Origin: Metarhizium brunneum
Lineage: Eukaryota; Ascomycota; Sordariomycetes; Hypocreales; Clavicipitaceae
Assembly (NCBI RefSeq): GCF_013426205.1
Contig: NC_089423.1
Location: 2,604,001-2,668,000 of the forward strand
DNA length: 64,000 nucleotides
Reading direction: 5' to 3'
This document shows, one piece after another, positions 43,390 through 53,031 of the stretch. The translations under genes and the position numbers were made by a program. The notes beneath the pieces are model-generated. The model saw only the letters and a list, made by a program, of their open reading frames with translations. It did not search any database and had not been told where the DNA came from. The stretch's first letter is position 1. Each line of letters opens with the position of its first letter.

Positions 43390-45298
43390 CTGGACTGGGC
43401 GCCTCTTCCAGTGTTTTCACACGTTGGGGGCAGGAGCGAGCCACCTGCATCGCGGCAGGCAAGAAATGGACAGGCAGCTGGCGTCAGCGTAGACGCCTGC
43501 CAGGGCCACGCACTTTTTGCAAGTTCTGATTTTACACTCCATCACATCCGGGTTTTCCTGCAACGAGGCGGTCTTGCAACACAGGCTGGTTCCCCACATC
43601 AAGCCTACCGTTTAAGACTGTCGATCATATGAAGCGGTAGGGCGTAGCCGTGGCCATGGAGCTTGGACGTTTGCTAATTGTCTGCTTTCAGGTTTTCAAT
43701 GGCTACAAGACTACTCCATACAACTCCTCAAAGCCTACAACTTACCTTGGGTAGGTAGCCACTATTCAGCCGGAGATATGTACCTGAAAAGCGCTCCTAG
43801 GAAACCTGTCTGATTGGACATTTGCCTCCAGTCGTCTGACCAGACCTATCTATATGGACTCCTAGCCCGTAGTCCTAAACCTCGGTCAAGCTCGACGCCA
43901 GGCGATGTTGCTGGTCACTGTACTTTATACCTTGTAAAAATCATGCGTACTTACTGACCTGCTTTATATACAGCTAACAAACTAAATCCCCAGCGTCATG
44001 CACCCTTGAGATTCGATCCACTGTGGAGATACCCGAAGAATGTCACGATAGATGATGGAGTGTGTCATGCAACATTCACGATCCACTAGTTGAGTGGTCT
44101 GCTCAAGCTAGCAGAGATGGGCTCCCGGCAGTTCCATCTCGGACTGCTGCACTGGCCCGTGCGGACGATGGCAAGACATGTTCTGAGTGAAATCAAATGG
44201 AAACCAATTCGGCCATGTTCGAATTTCTTGGGTTTATTTACACTGATGTTGGACCGATGCCAGCCGAGTTTTTTGACCTGAGCCTGTATGGTGCGTGTAC
44301 ACCTGGTAGAGTTCGGCGGAAACAAGCTGCAACTTTGACTGCTGCGGGTGCTGGTAAGCAGTACGAAGCACGAAGCGCGGCGGGTGGTAAAAGCTGCCAA
44401 GCTGGGGTGGACCACGAGAAAGACGCATTCGAAAAGTTCGTTACCGGTATTGAACTAATGATTGTCCATCTCAAAAACGGTATGTTCCTGGAGTTCGGCT
44501 GTCTTGCCGTACCCACCGTATGCGGGACCGTTTCTGAGCATAAATTCTCAAACAGCCACGGCACGAGTCTCCATTCGGCGACGCCACATCTCTTTGTGCC
44601 AAAATCAGGAACAGGGGTTCAGACGCGGGCGTTCTGTCACTTTGTCCTGTTAGACATGCAGGCAGGGGATAGAGCTTGGATGGAGACCTGGCGTCCCTCA
44701 TGAACGGCGGTCCCAAGCTGGTGGAAGCTGCTGGTCTCACTCCCCCAGCACTCTGGTACGTAGCCCTGAGAGCCTCCTTTTAAGGCTGGGGATTAGAGTA
44801 TGGCAATACCTTGATCGTTCCTTTTCTACCAAGACAGGCTCCAAGTTTTCGGTCGCGGAACGAGCTACCACTGGTCTCCCCCTGGATTGGATAGATAATA
44901 AGGGTCTTACGATGAAGCTTGTATCTGCTAGGCCCTGTGCTCGACACTACGGGGACCTCCAACTAACTGTCATCATCGCTGCCTGTCTAGGTGTTTAGGG
45001 AGTTAATATGAAGATACCAATGGTGTACACACTGTCGACCCTACGATGTCCAGTTTTTCACAATCTTACGGAGTATATTTTGCAAAGAAAGTATGCTCGT
45101 CCATGAAAGCAGATCGATTCGAAGCATGCTACGTACTCAATGAGAGCCACTGACTGCATCACAGCTGTTATTGTGATATTACTCGCGCTCATCCCAGCCA
45201 GCCTGGCTTTGATCATATGACCTTCCTTTGCTCCACCGCTATTTACCACCCTTGCGCATCTTGGTAAGATGCGCGTCGTCGCAAAGAGCGACCAAGGT

Positions 45299-45312
45299 AC
45301 GGAGTACTCCGT
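45299..45312. repeat. Perfect palindrome ACGGAGTACTCCGT
   Basis: This 14-bp perfect palindrome is formed by two opposed copies of the ACGGAGTA motif sharing the central GTAC. It lies just before a (CTG)5 tract in gene-poor DNA. Confidence 0.8.
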
Positions 45313-46363
45313 CCTATCGGCTGCTGCTGCTGCTGCACAAAAAAATGGCATCTACCCCCTTTCTATGAATGGGGTCAGGACACTGTTGTCACAACCTCAT
45401 TTCGTCAAAGATGCCCAGGTCATGTGAGACATTCCGCATTCCTCAGCCTCCGCAATAGTCGGAAGCATTGGGATAGGGGCTTGTAGTTTCAGCGTCAATT
45501 TCATTCCCTGTCAACTGGCGTACGTAGCCAGTTGTCAAGCCATCTGGTGCTGCAATAACTCCGTACAGCCTTTGTCCCATTGCGTCGGAAACAAGATGGA
45601 TGCCGCCATGCATACCAAGGCACACCAAGGCACTCACACAAGCCTGGAGAGCTGCCATGATGTGAGACAAGCGAAGCCCAAGCTTTCGTGCAGGATGAAC
45701 AATCGCCTCTGCTTGCAGCTTGCAGAGAAGGGAAGGGAAGGGAGGCTCCACTGACGCAACGCAACCCTCCTCTTCTCCAGCAGAACCCCGGTTTTCGTGA
45801 CGCGAGAAGCCCAACCGACACCGGTCTGAGATCTAGTTGCCGCCGCATTCGCCACCTCGTTCCCCGGTGCCGCTGCCAGTAATGGCTCTTGCTCAGTGTG
45901 ATCGCCGCGATGGAGACCTTCGGTGTCGCGTGTACGGAGTAAGGCAGCGCGCTTCTAGGGCTGGGGAAGTTCTGCCAAAACGCCACAAGCCTTCTTCGGA
46001 CTCTATTGCGGCGCATTCGTCAGCAGAGCGGCAGCTGACCTGGAACGTGAGAGTACGGACTATGTACGGAGTACCACCACCAGGGCCGAGGACGACAAAC
46101 GCCGGAACTGCTCATCTCACGGCCTCCGCCCCAGTCGCCATTTGTTATTAATAGCATTGAGTCCCCCGGAGGCCCCGTATCAATCACTCTTCTCGCTTGA
46201 CCTCGGTGCCGTTTCGTCGTTCTTTTCAAGCAGCAGGCAGTGACTTACAGGCTTCGTGCAACGTCACACAACACCGCTCCGGAGTCATTGACATCCTTCA
46301 CAGCCCACAAAAGATAGGATTTCATCCACAGCAGTTCGAAGTACTGTACACAGCAGAGTTGAC

Positions 46364-46379
46364 TACGGAGTACGGAGTA
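46364..46379. repeat. Tandem copies of TACGGAG
   Basis: TACGGAGTACGGAGTA contains two direct 7-bp units plus TA. A single copy (GTACGGAGTAC) is 300 bp upstream at 46064-46074, and TGTACGGAGTA is at 45931-45941. All lie within 1.2 kb of the SDR gene start. Confidence 0.8.
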
Positions 46380-47133
46380 GACAGCTCAGAACTGACACTT
46401 CATCAGCAAGATCGACGGTACGGCTCAGCCAAGACCAGGACGTGCGTTATCCATTTGTCGAGACCTGGGCAAACGGGCAGATCCCGAAACCCCGTCGTTA
46501 GACATCATCCATCAGCCAGGAGCAGCGAGTCGAAATTTTTTTTGCCGGCTTCCAGAAGGAGGGTGAACGCAGTAGGGAAGCCACGTCGAAAAAAGAAAAA
46601 AGTTTCGCCTCACAGCCATTGTGTCCCTGCCCGGACATCCCGCCGAAAGAACCCTGACTAGGCCCTGCAGTAGCGCAAGCCAGGTTCCCACGCGCCGCCA
46701 CGTCCGACCCAGATTGACACTCCACCTTGGCTCCAACGATCCCAGTCATCTCACTCATCCCAGTCGCCCAGGCCTCAGGTTGCACCGCTCTTCTCCACTG
46801 CATTTTTACTTACAGTACCTTGTTGATCTGAACAAGCCAACTGTGCTCAACTGTGCTCAACCGAAGGTCCTCGCAAGTCTGGACCCCACCCAGCCGTTGT
46901 CTTGACTCCTAGAGACATTCATTCGTATATCAGGACCTCTTCCTCACCCCGAAAACAAGACTCGCCTGGCTCTCTCTTTTACATCCCGTTGTTTAGCTCT
47001 CCAGATACCCGTCCCGTCCTCCCCTCTGCCCGCTCTCCAAGGCTGTTGCTGTTTGACAGACTTTTGGACCTTGTCCCTTCACGCAACACCCTCCTCCTAA
47101 CACTCAGTCTTATCGCAATCAACATCAATCACA

Positions 47134-48225
47134 ATGTCTTTCGCTGCGCGAAACGCCCTGCGGCTCTCCCGAGCTGCCTCTCCTCGCATTGCCGTCCCTC
47201 GACCTACTGCCCGCCTTTTCTCTGCCTCCCGCATCAACGCCGTATCCGACACACCTCAGAAGAAGAGCGTTGTCCGCGAGAAGGAAGTACCAGTTACTGT
47301 CTACGGTGCTGGTCAGGGACAAGGGGATAAACACACTGTTCACGTTCCTGAGGACGCTGCTCAAGTCCCCTACGACAGCCCTGTTCCTCCTGTCGAGTAT
47401 GATCTCGTTCAGCCCCTGGGTAAGAAAGTCTACGAGGCCATGCCTCACACCATGCGCAACATGAGTGTCTACGGCAAGGTCATCATCATCACTGGTGGTG
47501 CTCGTGGGCTGGGCAACCACATGGCCCGCGCCTGTGCCGAAGCTGGTGCTAAAGCCATTGTCATTTTCGATGCCAACCAGGATCTCGGTGACGAAGCTGC
47601 TGCCGAGCTTCATGACAAGTCGGGTCTTCCCGTCTCCTTCTTCAAAGTGGATGTCCGCGATGGGGCCGCCATCAACGCTGCGGTCGAGTCTGTTGTTGAG
47701 CTCTATGGTGCTCCCGATGTCCTTGTCAACTCTGCCGGTATCGCCGATTCCAATATCAAGGCCGAGACTTACGACCCTGCCATGTTCCGCCGCCTCATTG
47801 ATATCAACCTCACTGGCTCCTTCCTCATGTCCCAGGCTGTTGGTCGCGCCATGATGGCCGCTGGTAAGCCTGGTAGCATCGTTCTTGTTGCCTCCATGTC
47901 CGGTTCCATTGTCAACTACCCACAAGAGCAGAGCTGCTACAATGCCTCAAAAGCCGGCGTAATCCAGTTCGCCAAGTCGATTGCTGCTGAGTGGGCCAAG
48001 TACAAGATTCGTGTCAACTGCATCTCCCCTGGTTACATGGACACTGCCCTGAACCGTGTTCCCGCCCTTGAGGCCCAGAAGAAGATCTGGAAGTCCCTGA
48101 CTCCCCAGGATCGTCTTGGTGGCGTTGACGAGCTCAACGGCCTGTGCGTCTTCCTCGCATCCGACGCTTCTAGCTTCATGACTGGCTCCAACGTTATTAT
48201 TGATGGTGGCTATTCCTGCTACTAA
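47134..48225 (+). CDS. Mitochondrial-type SDR dehydrogenase (polyol class)
   Basis: This intronless gene encodes a 363-residue short-chain dehydrogenase/reductase. The first 36 residues are rich in Arg, Ala and Ser with no acids (MSFAARNALRLSRAASPRIA, then RLFSASRINA), a convincing mitochondrial presequence. The classical SDR domain starts near residue 110: nucleotide-binding TGGARGLG (about 119), VLVNSAGIAD (about 195), catalytic Ser in ASMSGSIVN (about 253), and Tyr/Lys in CYNASKAG (about 268-272). It ends with GSNVIIDGGYSCY. The closest family I can name is the fungal D-arabinitol/L-xylulose/mannitol 2-dehydrogenase group, which interconverts sugar alcohols and ketoses with NAD(P). The exact substrate is uncertain. 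The upstream 250 bp are pyrimidine-rich leader, in keeping with high expression, as is the codon bias. Confidence 0.93.
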   Translation: MSFAARNALRLSRAASPRIAVPRPTARLFSASRINAVSDTPQKKSVVREKEVPVTVYGAGQGQGDKHTVHVPEDAAQVPYDSPVPPVEYDLVQPLGKKVYEAMPHTMRNMSVYGKVIIITGGARGLGNHMARACAEAGAKAIVIFDANQDLGDEAAAELHDKSGLPVSFFKVDVRDGAAINAAVESVVELYGAPDVLVNSAGIADSNIKAETYDPAMFRRLIDINLTGSFLMSQAVGRAMMAAGKPGSIVLVASMSGSIVNYPQEQSCYNASKAGVIQFAKSIAAEWAKYKIRVNCISPGYMDTALNRVPALEAQKKIWKSLTPQDRLGGVDELNGLCVFLASDASSFMTGSNVIIDGGYSCY

Positions 48226-50209
48226 GCAAGTTGTTGTCATGAGGTGTGCCTCAACCTTCTTTTCTTCACAACATATACATACATTCTACATAATGCTCTG
48301 GAGGATCACGCTCTAGAGGACCAAGGTCGGAGAGCACTGTGTCTGACACAGCCAGCTTTATAAAGGCGGCGATTTACGTCAATGTCTCTTAATCATCATA
48401 CCTCAGAGCCCACTTTATACTGCGCATGAGGAGCATTTCGGGCTGCAAGACAAGCCATGCACACATTTCCATATGCATCTTTCACTGTTTGGCGTTTACG
48501 GAATCTCATTTGTCAATGTCATTGTCATGTTCACATTTTTTTTTTTTTTTGCATCGAGCCCGGGCTTTATTGTGATTTACCAAAAAATGCCCAAAACTCA
48601 CGGTCATGAGGATAGAGACCGCTTGGGAAACGTGATAGATCTGAAGCGAAAGACTAGACGCTCTTTAGAGTAGTCGAATATTGAAACTTTATTAACTGTA
48701 CTGATCAATGCATGTGCTACTATGAATTGTCTGAGTTCTGCTTCAATGGTGTGTTTGTACTACTTGACGTGTTTGTATCTTGCGACAGGGGCATTACAAA
48801 GTCAGCGTGCCTACCTAGGCAGTTGAACGATTGACTTGACGGATCATGAGTAGATCTTGATTGTCCTTCCGTTCAACGCACATGTGTATGTGTGTCTGAC
48901 GCATGCAAGATTGAAATACAACCTGACTTATTATAAGACACTGCATGCGTGTCATGCATGCCATATCAGCAGTACGCCACGGGAACCAAGTCACACAAGC
49001 ATGCTACGGTGGATGTGCTTTTTTCACCTGGGCTCAAAACAGAGCTCACAAGACGGGATATCACAACCATTGGATTGAACGCAAGTATCAAAGTGACCCG
49101 AACCTCGTGCCATTGCCCAATTTCCAATGCGCACTCTCTGAATATCAGCACATCTCCTGTATGCTTCCTACGCCCGCCGAGGCTTAACCTCTCGCTGTAC
49201 GAAATCATCCCACCATGATACAAGACGCTCATTGGAGAAAAGACAAAGTGCCCCGAAACCGCTTTCGCCGGGGGCAATCATTCCCTCTGTTCCCAAGATG
49301 AACACGCTTCATAGATGCCCCCCAGCTCTGGTATACATGCCATGGTGAGTTCCTGTTCACACATAAAATCTAGTACTTGTTGATTCGCAGCAGCCACTTC
49401 AATCCTATCCCAAAATAACAATATATGCTGCCCATGCTCATGCCCACCCATTCATCCTTCCTCCCGTGTCAATGTTCGCCAACCGAGGCAGAAATAGGAA
49501 ATGACCGCGCTCCCAGCGGGGGAGTTCTGAAGGTAGTCGTCGTAAAGTGGTAGTCGTAATAGTAGAAACCGGGAGTAAAAATGGCATCCAAAACGCTGAT
49601 AACTAGTTCTTCTGTCACCAGAGAGAACGCATAAGAGCCCAAAAGCAGGTCAGGTGAGATTAGAGGACAAAAAAAAAATGTCAAGGCCATCAAATGCGCG
49701 CAGGTCTATGAAGAGGGGGAGAGGCGAGAAAGAGAAGGCGCGTGCAGGGCTCTCTATTCGTATCGAAAAGAGTTGATACACTGTTGTAAAGTTGTATTCT
49801 CGGGGGGTAATACCATTCGGGCGGTGGCCATTCAAGACATCGCCTTAAACGCGTGGTTCGCTAGTCGTGTGTTATGGGAAACTTTTCCTCCTATACATAA
49901 GTAAGACGCCATCGGGGTTTGCGCCGTACATTGCAAAACTACCCAATCCTCTCTTACCAGGTCGGTATTCGTCACCAGACGTTGGTTTTCTGGCCGGCCG
50001 ACGATAGTTCATTCATCATTCCACCATCATATGTATCCTGGGTATTCTCGGCAATTGTGAAAACCAAATAACGTCGTCTTCCGCGTTTTGACCTGGGATG
50101 GAATCAAACCGCTGTTTCGTTTATGTGAAGAACATCAAAACAAGAAAAAAAGCAATGCTCGCTATGTGATATCGAAAAGCCATGCATCCTACTCAGACGC
50201 ATAACCGAT
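48226..50209. other. Convergent 3' region, SDR / STE20
   Basis: These 2.0 kb separate two converging stop codons, so the space is longer than needed for two 3' ends. A T-run of about 13 lies near 48538-48550 and an A-run near 49671. The open frames have poor composition. I see no gene, though a non-coding RNA could lie here unseen. Confidence 0.5.
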
Positions 50210-53031
50210 TTATTGCTTTCGCGCCTTCTCCTGAGCTCTTTGTTCTCTGGCGGCTCGGACGAGAGGAGCTAGTTGAGCTAGATCCACGCACTGCTTCATG
50301 AATTCATGCTAGAGAAGAAAGTCAGTTTGTTGTTTGCAAGCCCGCTGTTACTAGCCATTAACCAAAGGAAACCACTTACCCTTAATAGATCGTGGGCGCT
50401 CGCTCTCTTCTCAGGGTCTACCTTGAGAGCAAAGCAGAGGAAGTCCCTGAACACGTGTGAGAGCTCGGCTTCATTCTTGATCTGGGGCGTGCCATTGGTA
50501 GCAATCAGCCATAGGGCTCGAAGTGGCGATTCGGTAAGATATGGAGGCTCTCCTTCGATCATTTCAATGGCCATGATCCCGAGCGACCAAATGTCTACTT
50601 TGCGACCGTACTCTTTTCTAGTAACAACTTCCGGAGCCATCCAGTATGGTGTGCCAACCATTGTCGTTCGTTTGTTCTGCGCCTCATTGATTGTGGCACA
50701 AAAACCAAAATCAGCTATCAAGATGGGTCAGATAACATAGTCCAGTTTCACCCGGCGCCAAGGGTCAAAGCGCTTGTCACTTACTGAGCTTGATGCTGCC
50801 TTCGTTAGATAGCAGAATGTTGTCCGACTTGATATCACGATGAATGACGCCCTTGGAATGCAAATGTTGAAGGCCTTTTAGCGTCTCCCGGCATACAGAT
50901 GCAATTTGTCCTTCAGTCATGATATTGAAGGTGACAACATCTGTCAGGCTGCCTCCTTCCATAAACTCCATGACGACCCATAGTTCACCTGCACAGAGGT
51001 AACTATCAATAAAGTTGACAATATTGGGATGTGAGCTGTCCTTCATGACCAGAATTTCGTTAATAATCAGGTCTTTCTTCGGTTGCTGCTCCAGATTCAT
51101 CTGCTTGATAGCGACAAGTCGATTGGTGCCCCTCTCGAAGCCAGTAAAGACACCGCCAGACGCACCCTGGCCAATCTTTTGGAACCCACGGAAGACTTCC
51201 CGTGGATCCCCCTCGCTGCAGATTCGTTTGAGCGATGTAACCACGTCAATGCCGTTACTTTGGCGGGCTCTCTGTCTCGGTCTCGCGCCGGGCACCGCAC
51301 CCGGGCCTGCCTGCTGGCGTGAAGCATTTGAGTGTCCATTAGCATCAACAGCTCGCGCGTAGGCGGCCGTCTGATGGGGAGCAGGTACTGACGCCTGGGG
51401 CTGCGGATGTCTCTTGCTAGGAGCCCGACCAACATGCCCAGACATTGCCGCTTGCGCTTGTGCCAAGGCCTGCTCATGTTGTTGTTGTACAAATTGCTGC
51501 TGCTGATACGCAGCAACTTGAGCAGATGATGGAGTCAGCGGGCTGTATGGCGATTGACCATTGGCACGGGAGTTGGATCTCGACCTATGCTCCTCGGGCA
51601 GCATGGGGGAGCTGTCCTTTGACTGTGGCGAGTAATCGTCGGGTTGCTGGGACAGACCAATACCAGAGTCCTTGGTGGGATACGCACTTGACGGTCCCGA
51701 CCGGTTACTGATGCTGACGGGCGGCTTGGGAGCGGGCCGACTTGGCATCATGTCTCTCCCGTGACTTCTCGACGGTGGCACAGGCGGAGGAGCTCGAGGA
51801 TTCTCAAAACTTCCTGTTTGTGGGATGCGAGTTAGTTTATGCCAAATAGCAACCCAATTGCGCAGAGAGGCCGCTTACCCATATAATTAGTTGGATACAT
51901 GTTTGGAGAGGTAGGTGTGTTGTATGAACGGTTGTCTGCCGGTCCAGCATGGTGAAACTTCTCCAAAATCTGATCCTCGGGCGGGCGCTCGGTCGTCTCC
52001 TTGTAAAATTGTAAAATATCCACCATGGTCTGGGGGTTCTCCCGTCTCTCCTTCTCGGGAATACCACTTTCGTTTATCAAGCGTTGCCATTCCTTTGGCA
52101 GACCCTGGTTGGTGAGTTAGCATGGATGCACACTTGCCCGACGAAGCGTTGAGAAACAAGGGGGGGGCGAGGGCAGTCTAACAGTGAATTGTCCAGTGGC
52201 ACTGTCGTATCCCACATGAGTAACATGAACTGGATTCTCCGGGGCTGAAATGGTGGGCTTCTTCTGTGACCCGACCAGACTGGTGACGAAGCCCGAGAAG
52301 CCCGACTTCTTGCGAATCATGGGCGGCTTTGAGTCCTTTCCCTCATCGGAATACCGCTTCGGCGCCGCTGCCGCGCCGTCGGGTGCTTTGCCGCCCTGGA
52401 TTTTCTCCGTGATCGCGGGCTCCATGTTGCTGAAGCTCTGTGAGGCTCGGAGCGCGGGGTTCACGTTCCGCGTGCCAGCAATGGGCTTCGCGAGTGCGGG
52501 GGATGCTGGTGGGCGCTGGACAGACTCTCGCGGAGCCGTGTACTTTACCGACTCGATGCGGCTCAGGATGGCAGCGCCGTCAAAAGGCGCGCCAAGGAGG
52601 TCGTCGGAGGGTTCTTTGCTGTGCCGGCGAGCGAGCGAGTCGGACAGGCGATTTGGACGATGCGCGAGGGCTGGGTAGGGAGAGGCGGCAGGATTGCTGG
52701 GGCTGCTGAGACTGCTGGTGATGAGGCCGGGGCCGCTGGGCGGGTTGGAAGTGGCAAGAAAGTCCCCTTGGGCGATGGAAGGGGAGGCATTCGACGGCCA
52801 CTGCGAGGCGGTCGGATGTCTTGGCGACGAGCTGCTCGAGGTGTTTGCAATGGAGGATCGGACGGCAGGGGCGCTGGGTGCTCGTCGAAGGCTCTGGGAG
52901 CTGCGTCTGCTGCCGAGCGAGTGGGAGTCGTCGAGGCCCGAGGAGGAGCGAGTGTATGTGTGTGAGGGGGGTTTCTTGACCAGCTTGCGACGTTGAGAAT
53001 GGCCGTTGAAGGACGATGCCGGGCCGTCCAT
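50210..53031 (-). CDS. STE20: PAK-family kinase Ste20
   Basis: This Cdc42/Rac-activated kinase acts upstream of MAPK cascades and in polarity. The five exons are 53031-52183, 52104-51879, 51813-50785, 50714-50380 and 50308-50210, giving 845 residues. The CRIB motif, [20 protein letters not shown], is at about residues 260-280 and continues across intron 1 into [15 protein letters not shown] long Pro/Ser/Gln-rich linker follows ([19 protein letters not shown]). The kinase domain is complete: [32 protein letters not shown] (formed by the intron 3 splice), [13 protein letters not shown] and the Ste20-type [20 protein letters not shown]. It ends [10 protein letters not shown] with a basic tail. 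There is no pleckstrin-homology domain, which favours Ste20 over Cla4. The first donor is GTTAGA, less usual than GTAAG but required by the CRIB sequence. Confidence 0.93.

Larger units (their letters stand above)
40529..47133. other. Gene-poor intergenic region, 6.6 kb
   Basis: This is the longest stretch without a confident gene. It contains many TACGGAGTAC-type motifs, about 12-15 of those seen in the window, a G9 run near 42255, a (CTG)5 run near 45322 and a GGGAA repeat near 45730. Two minus-strand frames in 40.7-41.9 kb have protein-like composition (see the 40740-41096 entry). The last 250 bp are CT-rich leader of the SDR gene. No transposase, reverse transcriptase or long terminal repeat is recognisable, but heavily decayed elements cannot be excluded by eye. 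Confidence 0.5.

Noticed and set aside
44197..44703. 168-codon plus-strand frame in gene-poor DNA
   Set aside because: No motif, uneven composition and no promoter or splice signal; it is not distinguishable from a chance frame.
40529..47133. Intact transposon
   Set aside because: No transposase or reverse-transcriptase motif, no long terminal or inverted repeats by eye; only microrepeats and possible relics were seen.
47125..47925. 266-codon minus-strand frame opposite the SDR gene
   Set aside because: It is a shadow of the strongly biased SDR coding sequence, which has all catalytic motifs in the other strand.
50210..53031. Assignment of the PAK kinase as Cla4
   Set aside because: The CRIB region is Cla4-like in places, but no PH domain precedes it and the kinase subdomain VIII-IX sequence reads as Ste20.
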